Shown piece by piece: positions 1-8,073 of a stretch of DNA of 17,329 nucleotides. The position numbers and the translations under genes were made by a program. The stretch is from positions 1 to 17,329 of the forward strand of contig DHZF01000146.1 in NCBI GenBank assembly GCA_002414505.1, read 5' to 3'. Source of the stretch: Hyphomonas sp. UBA5111. GTDB taxonomy: Bacteria > Pseudomonadota > Alphaproteobacteria > Caulobacterales > Hyphomonadaceae. The notes beneath the pieces are model-generated. The model worked only from the letters and a program-made list of their open reading frames with translations. It was not told the DNA's origin and did no database searches. Numbering within the stretch: the stretch's first letter is position 1; each line of letters begins with the position of its first letter.

Positions 1-744
1 GGCACGGGCGAGCATTTCTGGCAGTATCGCCGCTATGCACAGGAAGACGCGGCCGACCGGGTCGACTGGCGCCGCTCTGCCAAGGGCACGGAATTGTTCG
101 TACGCGAAACAGAATTGGAGACCGCGCGTACGGTGTTGTTCTGGTGCGATGACGCACCCGGCTTCCGCTGGAAGGGCGAGGGCGATTTGCGCACCAAGGC
201 CGAAGAAGCGCAGCTCCTGATGCTGGCTATCGGCATTCTCATGTCGAAGGATGGCGAACGGATCGGCATGCTGGGCGCGGGCCGGACAGCCAGCTTTGGC
301 AAGAAGGCGGTTGCGCGCCTTGCAGAAGACCTGGAGCGCGGCACGCATGGCCAGTTCCCCTCGCCGCCGAAATCGGCGGCAACGATTATTCTGGCGTCTG
401 ACTTTTACGCGCCGCTCACAGACTGGCAGGCGCGCCTTGCCCCGCTCGCCGCGAAATGCCCGGAAGGCGTGCTGCTGGCGATCTCGGCCCCCATCGAGGA
501 AAGCTTCCCGTTTGAAGGCCGTACCAAGCTCAGCCGTCCCGGCACCGAGTCCGACCGCATCCTTGGCCGGGCCGAGACGATGCGCGAGGCATACCTGCGC
601 CGCTTTGCCGAACAGCGGGACGGATTGCGCAGACTGGCCACGCAAATGGGCTGGCGTCTGTTGACGCATACGGTCGGCCAGTCGAGCCTTGAAGGCGCCG
701 CCCGGCTGAAGGCGCAGGTCGAGACGTTCGGGGCCAAGGCATGA
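1..744 (+). CDS. DUF58 domain protein, 5' end missing
   Basis: The frame is open from the first base, so the gene starts outside the window and only the C-terminal 247 residues are visible. The visible part opens with residues leading into DWRRSAKG (residues 23-30 of the fragment). The D-W-R-x-S/T-A motif is the hallmark of the DUF58 family, proteins that sit beside MoxR AAA+ ATPases and resemble von Willebrand factor A domains. The rest fits the normal DUF58 tail: a hydrophobic strand (ETARTVLFW), a helical region with GERIGMLG, then the second half of the fold. The TGA stop overlaps the ATG of the next gene (ATGA at 741-744), so the two are probably translationally coupled. Known for the family: linked to MoxR-dependent maturation or stress functions, with no settled biochemical activity. 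Inference: a moxR gene should lie just upstream. A TTG at 94 could be read as a start, but the family motif lies before it, so it is not the true start. Confidence 0.9.
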   Translation, partial: GTGEHFWQYRRYAQEDAADRVDWRRSAKGTELFVRETELETARTVLFWCDDAPGFRWKGEGDLRTKAEEAQLLMLAIGILMSKDGERIGMLGAGRTASFGKKAVARLAEDLERGTHGQFPSPPKSAATIILASDFYAPLTDWQARLAPLAAKCPEGVLLAISAPIEESFPFEGRTKLSRPGTESDRILGRAETMREAYLRRFAEQRDGLRRLATQMGWRLLTHTVGQSSLEGAARLKAQVETFGAKA

Positions 745-3596
745 CCTCGCTCGGACCGTTTCTGCTCGGCGCACCCTGGGCGCTTGCCGCGCTTGCCGCG
801 CTGCCGATCATCTGGTGGATCCTGCGGGCAACGCCCCCTGCCCCGCGTCATGCGGAATTGCCGTCCCTGCAATTGCTCGACGGAATCGAGCCACAGGAAG
901 AGACGCCGGCGCGCACGCCCTGGTGGGTCTGGCTGATCCGTACGCTGGCGATTGCCGCCGCGATCCTCGGCCTGTCCCAGCCGGTCTATGCACCGGGCGC
1001 GCAGACCGAGACGGTGGAAGGCACCGGCAGCCTGCTGATCGTGGTCGACAATGGCTGGCCGTCTGCGCCGCGCTGGCCGGACCTCGTCAATGCCGCGACC
1101 GCAACGCTGGACACGGGCAACCGGGACGCACCGGTCCATCTGCTGCTGACCGCGCCGCAGCAATTCAATCCCGACCCGGCCGAGCGCATCTCCCGCGCCG
1201 ACATGGGCAAGCGCCTGACCTCGCTGAGGCCGCAGGCCTGGGCTCCGGACCGCGCCGATGCACTGGACCGGCTGGAGGGGTCCGGCTTTAAACCCGACCG
1301 CATCTTCTGGGCCAGCGATGGCCTGCAGGGCGAGGACGGACAGGCCTTTGCCCGCGCGCTGTCTGATATCGCGCCGCTGACGGTCTATGCCGCCGCGCCG
1401 ACTGGCCCGGTGGTGATCTCCGGCATTCGCTCGCAAACGGATTCCGTCACCGTCACCGCCCGCCGCGCGTCCGGCCGGGGCATCGCGACGGGATATGTTT
1501 CCGCCATGACGATTGATGGCTCTGCCCTCGCCACGGCACCTCTCGACTTTGCCGATGGGCAGGCCGAAGCGTTGGCCGAGTTCACCATCCCTGCCGCCGC
1601 TCTGGCGCGGGTCGCCCGGTTTAGCGTCACCGGCCAGCAGGGCGCAGGCACGGTCTGGCTCTGGGATTCCGCAGACCGGTCGCGCCGGGTCGGGCTGGTC
1701 GATGCCGGCAGCACGGCCCAGCCACTGCTGTCGGACATGCATTATATCCGCAAGGCGCTGGAGCCCTTCGCGACGATTTCCGAAGGCAGTATCGAGAATC
1801 TGGTAGCCGCGTCCCCCGATGCGATCATCCTGAGCGATGTCGGGCAGATCCTGCCGCAGGACGCCGAATTGTTGCACGCCTGGGTCGAGGAAGGCGGCGC
1901 GCTGATCCGGTTTGCGGGCCCGCGCCTTGCCGCGCAGGGAGATGATCTGCTGCCCGTGGCGCTGCGCCGCGCGTCGCGTGCGCTGGGCGGGGCGCTGGCC
2001 TGGGACGAGCCTCAAGCGATGGCAGCTTTTCCGGAGACCTCCCCTTTTGCGGGCCTGCCCGTGCCGCCGGATGTCCGCATCAAGCAGCAGGTACTCGCGC
2101 GGCCGGGACCGGAGCTTGCGTCGAAGACCTGGGCGCGGCTGGCTGATGGCTCGCCGCTGGTGACCGCCGACATGCGCGGCGATGGCACGCTGGTCCTGTT
2201 CCACACGACCGCCGGGCCGGACTGGGCCGACCTTGCCTATTCCGGCACCTTCTCCCAGATGCTGCGCCGCTCCATTGCGGCCGGGCGTGGCGAAGCGGTC
2301 GGCGATGCCGAGGGCGCCTACACGCCCTTCCTGACGCTGGACGGCTATGGGCGCCTGTCGACCGCTGGCGCCAATGCCGCGCCGCTCAAAGCCGGGGAGT
2401 TTGCGACGATCGACCCGTCCGAGGCGCACCCGCCGGGGCTGTATCGCGGGCCTGCGGGCACACGCGCGCTGAATGCCGGCGCGGGCAAGCGACCCCAACT
2501 GATTGCGAACTGGCCCGTCTCGGCGCGCCTGCTGGGCGATGCCGAGGCGCGGTCACTACGTCTTGCGGGGCCGCTGCTGACCCTTGCCGCCGTGCTGCTG
2601 GCGCTGGATTTGTTCATTGCCCTGTTCGTGGCCGGACGGTTGCGCCGTTTTGGCAAGGGCGCGGTGATGGCGTGTCTCGTGGCGGGCGGCGCGCTGGTCG
2701 CGATGCCGCCGCCGGAGGCCGCCGCCCAGCCCTTCCAGTATGAGCTGCTGCCGGATGGCACCTATCGCCGGATCGACACCAATCCGAAAACGATCCGCCT
2801 GCCCTCGAATGGCAATGCGACGCAGAAGGAAATCGACGCCGCGCTGGAAATGCGGCTGGCCTATGTCGAGACGCCCGATGGGGGCCTGAACGCGCGCACG
2901 CGCGCCGGCCTGTTCGGCCTCTCCAACATCTTGCGGCTGCGCACGTCGGTTGAGCCGGCCGATCCGCATGGCGTCAATCTGGAAACCGACGCGCTGGAGC
3001 TTTACCCGCTGATCTATTTCAATGTGCCGGACTCCATGCCGCCCCTGTCGGAGACGTCGATTGCACATCTGAACACCTATCTCCGCTCCGGCGGCGCGCT
3101 CGTGATCGATACGCGCGCCGGGGGCACGATTGGCACACAGACGGATGTGACAAAACTGGAAACCCTGCTTGAGGGCCTCGACGCCCCGCCTCTGCAGACC
3201 GTCGGCGAGAACCATGTCCTGACGCGCAGCTTCTATCTGCTGGATGATTTTCCCGGCCGCTATGCGCAGCGCAATCTCTGGATCGAACAGGCAGGCGATG
3301 CCAGCGCCCCGCGCGGCGACGGGGTCTCGCGCCTGATCATCGGGGATGCCGACTGGGCCTCGGCCTGGGCGGTGGATGAACAGGGCCGCGACCTCTATTC
3401 CGTGGACGGCGGCGCGGACCAGCGCGAGATGGCCCGGCGCTTCGGCGTCAATCTCGTCATGTATGTGCTGACCGGCAACTACAAGGATGACCAGGTGCAT
3501 ATCCCCGCCCTGCTGGAGCGGCTGGGCGGGAATGACGAGCCCGAGGAAAGCCCGGTACGCTTGCCAACCAATATTCCCGATGGAGGGCCGCAATGA
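741..3596 (+). CDS. BatA-like N-terminal / DUF4159 membrane protein
   Basis: A 951-residue envelope protein. Residues 1-85 form a BatA (aerotolerance regulator N-terminal) module with two membrane segments, about 8-28 and 62-82, and the typical LQLLDGIEP linker. A VWA-like region follows, but the metal site reads VVDNGWP instead of DxSxS, so metal binding is doubtful; as far as I recall this is normal for BatA/DUF4159 fusions. Residues about 330-400 (IILSDVG, WVEEGGALIRFAGPRL) look like a type 1 glutamine-amidotransferase-like fold without a visible catalytic cysteine. Two more hydrophobic segments lie at about 611-633 and 638-660. The C-terminal DUF4159 domain runs from about 664 to 915 (FQYELLPDG, LAYVET, LYPLIYFNVP, LRSGGALVIDTRAG). 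The start ATG overlaps the upstream stop, and the stop overlaps the next ATG, so all three genes are coupled. The likely role is a membrane partner of a MoxR/DUF58 system; its substrate is unknown. Confidence 0.92.
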   Translation: MTSLGPFLLGAPWALAALAALPIIWWILRATPPAPRHAELPSLQLLDGIEPQEETPARTPWWVWLIRTLAIAAAILGLSQPVYAPGAQTETVEGTGSLLIVVDNGWPSAPRWPDLVNAATATLDTGNRDAPVHLLLTAPQQFNPDPAERISRADMGKRLTSLRPQAWAPDRADALDRLEGSGFKPDRIFWASDGLQGEDGQAFARALSDIAPLTVYAAAPTGPVVISGIRSQTDSVTVTARRASGRGIATGYVSAMTIDGSALATAPLDFADGQAEALAEFTIPAAALARVARFSVTGQQGAGTVWLWDSADRSRRVGLVDAGSTAQPLLSDMHYIRKALEPFATISEGSIENLVAASPDAIILSDVGQILPQDAELLHAWVEEGGALIRFAGPRLAAQGDDLLPVALRRASRALGGALAWDEPQAMAAFPETSPFAGLPVPPDVRIKQQVLARPGPELASKTWARLADGSPLVTADMRGDGTLVLFHTTAGPDWADLAYSGTFSQMLRRSIAAGRGEAVGDAEGAYTPFLTLDGYGRLSTAGANAAPLKAGEFATIDPSEAHPPGLYRGPAGTRALNAGAGKRPQLIANWPVSARLLGDAEARSLRLAGPLLTLAAVLLALDLFIALFVAGRLRRFGKGAVMACLVAGGALVAMPPPEAAAQPFQYELLPDGTYRRIDTNPKTIRLPSNGNATQKEIDAALEMRLAYVETPDGGLNARTRAGLFGLSNILRLRTSVEPADPHGVNLETDALELYPLIYFNVPDSMPPLSETSIAHLNTYLRSGGALVIDTRAGGTIGTQTDVTKLETLLEGLDAPPLQTVGENHVLTRSFYLLDDFPGRYAQRNLWIEQAGDASAPRGDGVSRLIIGDADWASAWAVDEQGRDLYSVDGGADQREMARRFGVNLVMYVLTGNYKDDQVHIPALLERLGGNDEPEESPVRLPTNIPDGGPQ

Positions 3597-5641
3597 TTGA
3601 CGCGACACGCCTCGGGTTTGAACCCTTCCTTGGCTGGCCTGTCCTGTGGGCGGTCGTGGCGCTCGCCGCGCTGGCCTGGCTTGCCTATGCCCTCCTGCGC
3701 GGCAAGGCGTGGCTGACGCGGGGGCTGGCGCTGACGCTGCTCGCGGCGGCCCTCTCCAACCCGTCACTGGTGCAGGAAGAGCGCGAGCCCCTGCCCTCGG
3801 TCGCGGCAATCATCCTCGACCGGTCCGAAAGCATGGAGTTCGGCGAACGCGAAGCGGCGGCCTCTGCGGCCTTTGCCGCGCTGAATGCCAAGCTGGAAGC
3901 CGACCCCTCGCTGGAAGTCCGCATCCTTGAGAGCGATCCGGGGGCGGACGGGACGAATCTCTATGGCGCGCTGGAAGGCCTGATGGCGGATGTGCCGCGC
4001 GACCGGATTGCCGGCGCCATCCTGATCACCGATGGGCAGGTGCATGATCTGCCCGAGCCAGACTCGGACGAGCGCCATATCGGCCCGCTGCATGGCCTGA
4101 TCGTGGGCGACCCGAACCGGGGCGACCGGCGGGTGTCCATTGTGGACGCGCCGGATTTCGGCATTGTCGGCGAGATGGCGGAGCTGGTGGTGCGGGTGGA
4201 TGATCCCGGCCTGCCCGAAGGGCGCGAAGTCGAGATCGAACTCTCGGTCAATGGCGGCACGCCGCGCCGGATGAATGTCACGCCCGGCGAAAACACAAGC
4301 GTGCCGATCGAGATCGAGCGGCGCGGAGAAAATGTCATCGTGGTCGAGACCCCGCCGGGGCGCGAGGAGCTGACGCTCGCCAACAATCGCACGGCCGCGA
4401 CTCTGTCGGGTGTGCGCGACCGATTGCGCGTGTTGCTGGTCACCGGCAAGCCGAACCAGGCGGGCCGGGTCTGGCGCGACCTGCTCAAATCCGATCCGTC
4501 CGTGGACCTTGTCCACTTCACCATTCTGCGCCCGCCCTACAAGCTGGACTATACGCCGACCGAGGAACTCGCCCTGATCGCGTTTCCGACCGAGGAATTG
4601 TTCGAGGAGAAGCTGGAAGAATTCGACCTCATCATCTTCGACCAGTATGAGCGCCGGGGCGTCATCACCCAGTCCTACCTCGCCAACATGTCCCGCTATG
4701 TGACCGAGGGCGGCGCGCTGTTCATTGCTGCCGGAGAGCCCTTTGCCGGGCCGGGCAGCCTGGCGCGCTCTCCGCTGGCTTCGGTGCTGCCTGCTTCCCC
4801 TACGGGAGATATCTATACCGGGGAATATACGCCGGAGCTGACCGAGCCGGGCAAGCGCCACGCCGTGACCATGCCGCTGGCAAGCCGCGAATGGGGCGGC
4901 TGGATGCGCTATATTGATGCCGAGGCGCAGGCGGGCGACGTGCTGATGAGCGGGCCGCGCGGCAAGCCGCTGTTGATCGTTGACCGGGTTGGCCAGGGCC
5001 GGGTCGGCATGTTGATGACCGACCAGATCTGGCTGTGGGCGCGCGGGCATGATGGCGGCGGGCCGTTTGCCGAACTGATGCGCCGCGTCGTCCACTGGAT
5101 GATGAAGGAGCCGGAACTGGAGGAGCGCAAGCTGAACCTCGTGGCCGAGGGCGACACCGCGCGCGTGGAGCTGCGCACACTGCTGGATAGCGCGCCGCCG
5201 CTGACCGTCGAGACGCCGGAAGGCAGCTTCATCGAGCCGCAATGGCGCCAGGATGGCCCCGGCCGGTTCGTGGCCGAGGCGCCGATTGACCAGCTGGGCC
5301 TCTACCGCGCTGAAGCGGGCGGGCTCGAAGCGGTCGCGCTGAACGGGCCGGCCAATCCGAAGGAGTATGCAGACCTTCAGTCCACGACCGACGTGCTGGA
5401 GCCGCTGGCCGATGCGACCAGTGGCGGCGTCTTCCGCCTGAATGCGGGCGGCACGAATCTGCCGGAAATCCGCCGCACCGGCCCGCGCGGCAATGCGGCG
5501 GGCGGCAACTGGCTCGGCCTGCGCGAGCGCGGCGCCTATGCCGTGCGCTCGTCTTCCAGCCAGCCGCTCTTGCCGGGCGTGATCGCTGCGGCTTTCCTGA
5601 TCGGCCTCCTCCTCCTCGCCTGGCGCCGCGAGGGGCGTTAG
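3593..5641 (+). CDS. VWA and amidotransferase-like membrane protein
   Basis: A 682-residue membrane protein, third gene of the DUF58 operon, with its ATG overlapping the previous stop (ATGA at 3593-3596). Two N-terminal membrane segments (about 14-34 and 41-57) precede a VWA-like domain. This domain has an intact MIDAS signature, D76-R-S78-E-S80, and a later ITDGQVHD strand that could supply a further metal ligand. Residues about 170-270 look like a beta-sandwich (DDPGLPEGREVEIELSVNGG). Residues about 281-430 (LLVTGKPNQ, FDLIIFDQYE, YVTEGGALFIAAGEPF) resemble a class I amidotransferase-like domain with no obvious catalytic triad. A C-terminal membrane segment (about 655-677) is followed by WRREGR. 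The large middle part is therefore probably periplasmic. Family knowledge: such proteins close alphaproteobacterial MoxR-DUF58-DUF4159 clusters. I cannot name a substrate. No clear terminator follows in 5642-5734, where the next gene converges from the other strand. Confidence 0.88.
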   Translation: MIDATRLGFEPFLGWPVLWAVVALAALAWLAYALLRGKAWLTRGLALTLLAAALSNPSLVQEEREPLPSVAAIILDRSESMEFGEREAAASAAFAALNAKLEADPSLEVRILESDPGADGTNLYGALEGLMADVPRDRIAGAILITDGQVHDLPEPDSDERHIGPLHGLIVGDPNRGDRRVSIVDAPDFGIVGEMAELVVRVDDPGLPEGREVEIELSVNGGTPRRMNVTPGENTSVPIEIERRGENVIVVETPPGREELTLANNRTAATLSGVRDRLRVLLVTGKPNQAGRVWRDLLKSDPSVDLVHFTILRPPYKLDYTPTEELALIAFPTEELFEEKLEEFDLIIFDQYERRGVITQSYLANMSRYVTEGGALFIAAGEPFAGPGSLARSPLASVLPASPTGDIYTGEYTPELTEPGKRHAVTMPLASREWGGWMRYIDAEAQAGDVLMSGPRGKPLLIVDRVGQGRVGMLMTDQIWLWARGHDGGGPFAELMRRVVHWMMKEPELEERKLNLVAEGDTARVELRTLLDSAPPLTVETPEGSFIEPQWRQDGPGRFVAEAPIDQLGLYRAEAGGLEAVALNGPANPKEYADLQSTTDVLEPLADATSGGVFRLNAGGTNLPEIRRTGPRGNAAGGNWLGLRERGAYAVRSSSSQPLLPGVIAAAFLIGLLLLAWRREGR

Positions 5642-5734
5642 GGGCTTCCGGCGTTCATCCTTCGACTTCGAAGCCTGCACCTGCGACCGGAGACGCGCGC
5701 AGCGCCCCGGCAATCCCCCTGATTTTGCGCAAAG

Positions 5735-6394
5735 TCAGGACGTGTCCGGCCAGTCTGCGACGGCGCGGCTGACAAGGCCCGGCAGGGCGCTGGCCACTGT
5801 GCCCAGCTCTGCGCCGAGGCGGAAAGTGCCGGCAATGGGTGGGCAGATTGGGCGCGGCTCTTGCCTTGCCTTCATCTGCGCCAGATGGCGCGCGAGCCGT
5901 TTGGCGGCAGGCGCCGGATCTTTCAGCAGGCGTTGCAGCGCGATGATGCGCGCGATCAGCGGCGCGGCGGGAACCGGCCCGGCGACAAGCGTCTGCGCGG
6001 CCCCCTTCCCCGCGAAGGCGTCCTGCCAATCCATGAGACCGGCGGTGCGCCGCCCGGTCAGGCAGAGGCGATGGACTGGTCCATAACTGGTCCCAAAAGT
6101 GTCCGTAACATCCTCCACCGTGTCGACAAGCGCCGGGCGCGGGGCGGAGGCCGCCGCGCCGGTCTGGCCGGGGCTGGCTTGTGGGAGAGGTGGCAGGTCC
6201 AGCGCCGCGGCCATCAGGATAATCAGCCGCCGGACAATCGTCTCGATGGCCTTCAGCCGCCCGCGCACCCTGGCGCGCACACGCCGCGACACAGAGTCCG
6301 GCTCCAGATGCAGCCCGGCCTGCGCCCGCACATCCAGCACCGCGCCCTGCGCGGCCTTGAGCCCCTGTTCGATGAATGCCGCCATCCCGTTCAT
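5735..6394 (-). CDS. hypothetical protein, 219 residues
   Basis: I do not recognise this protein. It has the high-GC codon use of its neighbours and a full-length frame closed by TGA. The first third is helical and basic (SRRVRARVRGRLKAIETIVRRL, about 35-57), with a short hydrophobic stretch (LIILMAAALDL) that is too weak to call a membrane helix. A proline/alanine-rich linker (about 67-88) follows. A second, arginine- and lysine-rich helical part (about 135-175: LIARIIALQRLLKD, KRLARHLAQMKARQE) comes next, and the tail is neutral. There is no signal peptide. The start MNGMAAF has no good Shine-Dalgarno; the second ATG (residue 4) is no better. The gene converges on the DUF58 operon with a 93-base gap. 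The low-GC insertion begins about 20 bases upstream of its start, so its native promoter may have been altered. The function is unknown, and the reading frame itself is likely but not certain. Confidence 0.6.
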   Translation of the reverse strand: MNGMAAFIEQGLKAAQGAVLDVRAQAGLHLEPDSVSRRVRARVRGRLKAIETIVRRLIILMAAALDLPPLPQASPGQTGAAASAPRPALVDTVEDVTDTFGTSYGPVHRLCLTGRRTAGLMDWQDAFAGKGAAQTLVAGPVPAAPLIARIIALQRLLKDPAPAAKRLARHLAQMKARQEPRPICPPIAGTFRLGAELGTVASALPGLVSRAVADWPDTS

Positions 6395-6494
6395 GCAGGA
6401 GAGTCTATGGGCGGGGGCTATCAGACGGATTGGAGTTAAGAGCTCTGTTCTTCACAAGTCTAAGCAACCTAGGAATTTGGCATACAACTCAAAG

Positions 6495-7256
6495 CTATCG
6501 ACTAGGCTCCCCAATACTCAAGGGTGCCACATCGTCTACAACTCTCAGAAGATGGCTAGCTAACATTAATAACTCTGCCGCTTTTCGCGGGTCGTCTAAT
6601 CCGACATTACGGTGACTATTTGGGTTTTTAAACGCACCTACAGCACCTCGAAACAAGTGCATTATGGACTGTCGTTCAGCTCGCGGCAAAGTGTGATCTG
6701 TGAGCGGACCGCTTTCCTCATGAAAAGCACTCGACATAAGGGCGGTGCCGATATCAGTGTCGGAATACCCTCCTGCGAGCCTAACTGTAACTTCTACCTG
6801 CTTGAACGCCTCAAAGACCGCAGTGTCAAACTTACCCCTAGAATATAGAGGCCATGCTTCCGCCCGAATTGTCGGATGCAGCGACTCCGCTTGGAGTCGA
6901 GATCCCGAAATGAACTCCCTGAAGTGGCCCTCAGAATCAAGCATTCTCCCCTTGGCAGTCACAAAGTGAAAAGTCGCTGGCTGCTCAAAATCCAAAGCTA
7001 CCAAACCTAACGTCACTAACCGGTTTAGTGCTTCAGCCATCGCAGACCGAACATCATTCTTCCGAATTGGACTTGTTGGCTGACCATGATGTAGCGGTTC
7101 GTCATAGGTGCTCGCAAGTCCCAGCATCAAGTTCGTTGAATGATGCCGGTCCTGTGTAGCTTTCATATAATTTAGTACCGCCCACGCTTTTTCATCCAGA
7201 GACAACTCAATAAAGTCATCTGGTGTTGCAGCGATATTCAGAATCGTCTTGCCCAT
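6495..7256 (-). CDS. TIGR02391 (Ymh) family protein
   Basis: A 253-residue protein. Residues about 129-240 match my memory of the TIGR02391/Hypoth_Ymh family: LHPTIRAEA, then GKFDTAVFEAFKQVEVTVR, a G-L-T-D segment, LFRGAVGAFKNPNSHR (201-216) and a terminal LASHLLRVVDD helix. The conserved N-P-x-x-H is present with Lys210 where many relatives have Arg. The family is often phage or mobile-element associated and is thought to belong to the HEPN group, whose R-x4-6-H motif can mark ribonucleases; I cannot confirm that assignment here. Residues 1-120 are an unrecognised N-terminal region, possibly helical and winged-helix-like. A good ribosome site (AAGGGG, 7 bases before the ATG) supports the start. 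The gene stands alone on a visibly AT-richer stretch between high-GC core genes, which suggests transfer. Inference: a defence or abortive-infection role is possible but unproven. Confidence 0.8.
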   Translation of the reverse strand: MGKTILNIAATPDDFIELSLDEKAWAVLNYMKATQDRHHSTNLMLGLASTYDEPLHHGQPTSPIRKNDVRSAMAEALNRLVTLGLVALDFEQPATFHFVTAKGRMLDSEGHFREFISGSRLQAESLHPTIRAEAWPLYSRGKFDTAVFEAFKQVEVTVRLAGGYSDTDIGTALMSSAFHEESGPLTDHTLPRAERQSIMHLFRGAVGAFKNPNSHRNVGLDDPRKAAELLMLASHLLRVVDDVAPLSIGEPSR

Positions 7257-7280
7257 GAATCACCCCTTATAACTCCTTAG

Positions 7281-7309
7281 AGTTTAATGGGCGCATCGAT
7301 ACGTCGCAA
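7281..7309 (-). promoter_or_regulatory. putative sigma70 promoter of the TIGR02391 gene
   Basis: On the minus strand, TTGCGA (7304-7309) and TAAACT (7281-7286) are separated by 17 bases. Each matches four of six consensus positions. The -10 box lies 24 bases upstream of the start codon, leaving room for the AAGGGG ribosome site. A 9-bp inverted repeat (CAAGAAAGT at 7307-7315, ACTTTCTTG at 7356-7364) overlaps the -35 box. Prediction only. Confidence 0.4.
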
Positions 7310-7320
7310 GAAAGTTGAGA

Positions 7321-7992
7321 CTAAAACCCCCGAAACACCGCTGCTTCGTCTACGGACTTTCTTGTTGAGACGACGGCGTTTGCCGGAAAAGTGTCGTCGG
7401 GCCAGCCCATGGCGACACAGGTCTGGATGACTTGGTCGTCCGGGATGCCGGCCTCTTCGCGCACGACGGGGCTTTGCATGATGCCTTGGGAATTGATTAC
7501 GCAGCCGAGCCCGCGCGACCAGGCCGTGTTGACGATGCAATTGACGACGCCGCCGCAATCAAAGGGCGGGATGTCTCCGCCCGCCAGCGCCTTGTCATAG
7601 GTGATGACGATGGAGACCGGCGCGTCGAACTGGCGGAAGCCGCGCAGCACCCAGTCCATGCGCTTGTCCTTGTCGCCGCGCTCAATGCCCATCGCCTGGA
7701 ACAGCTGGACGGCGATCTCGACCTGGCGATCCCGGTGGATTCCCGCATAGGGCGGGCCCATGCGGAATTCGCGGCTGTCGGGCACGCCAGCGACATTGCG
7801 CTCGACATTGCCCTTGCGGATCCGGTCCAGCACCTCACCGGCCACGACATAGAAATTCCAGGGCTGGGAATTCATCGAGGTGGGCGCGCGCATGGCGATT
7901 TCGAGGATTTCGCGGATCAGCTCCTGCGGCACCGGCTTGTCGAGATATCCGCGAATGCTGCGGCGCGATTTGACGACCTCATCATAATTCAT
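7321..7992 (-). CDS. nitroreductase family FMN enzyme
   Basis: A 223-residue protein of the FMN-dependent nitroreductase superfamily, which uses NAD(P)H to reduce nitroaromatics, quinones or similar acceptors. The N-terminal FMN phosphate-binding signature RRSIRGYLDKPV (residues 10-21) is intact. APTSMNSQPWNFYVV (about 35-49) supplies the second flavin-contacting loop. The middle (DCGGVVNCIVNTAWSRGLG) matches the dimer helix region. The C-terminal GWPDDTFPANAV followed by a downstream R-x5-E (about 195-217) is the usual end of the fold. The length is typical and no membrane or export signal is seen, so it should be a cytoplasmic homodimer. A strong ribosome site (AGGGAGG, 8 bases from the ATG) supports the start. 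The GNAT gene lies 81 bases upstream on the same strand, so the two may share a transcript. The substrate cannot be told from sequence. The AT-rich segment ends exactly after its stop codon, leaving the protein intact. Confidence 0.92.
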   Translation of the reverse strand: MNYDEVVKSRRSIRGYLDKPVPQELIREILEIAMRAPTSMNSQPWNFYVVAGEVLDRIRKGNVERNVAGVPDSREFRMGPPYAGIHRDRQVEIAVQLFQAMGIERGDKDKRMDWVLRGFRQFDAPVSIVITYDKALAGGDIPPFDCGGVVNCIVNTAWSRGLGCVINSQGIMQSPVVREEAGIPDDQVIQTCVAMGWPDDTFPANAVVSTRKSVDEAAVFRGF

Positions 7993-8073
7993 GGCCGTGG
8001 CCTCCCTTGTGTTCGTTCTGTTGGGCCGGACGCTAGCGCCCCTGCCCCAGCGTCAGAGAAGCGGGAAGTGTGG

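Larger units (their letters stand above)
6414..7320. other. AT-rich segment, probable acquired insertion
   Basis: The sequence from just after 6413 to just before 7321 is clearly poorer in GC than both flanks by eye: many A/T-rich codons, TTA and AGA use, and AT-rich non-coding ends. It holds only the TIGR02391-family gene with its promoter. The left edge lies about 20 bases upstream of the 219-residue protein gene, and the right edge abuts the nitroreductase stop codon. No integrase, transposase or tRNA is visible. An imperfect pair (GAGTCTATGGGCG at 6401-6413, GAGTTTAATGGGCG at 7280-7293) lies near the edges and may be chance. The exact boundaries are estimates. Confidence 0.55.

Noticed and set aside
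405..2498. Long antisense open frame (697 codons) under the DUF58 and DUF4159 genes
   Set aside because: Its translation is Arg/Gly/Gln-rich with no family motif, and the plus strand here has clear domain matches. It is a high-GC shadow. The same holds for the long antisense frames at 2556-3809 and 3764-5713.
7314..7371. 8-base direct repeat GTTGAGAC (7314-7321 and 7364-7371) as an insertion scar
   Set aside because: Both copies lie at the right edge only and the second is inside the nitroreductase gene, so they do not flank the AT-rich segment.
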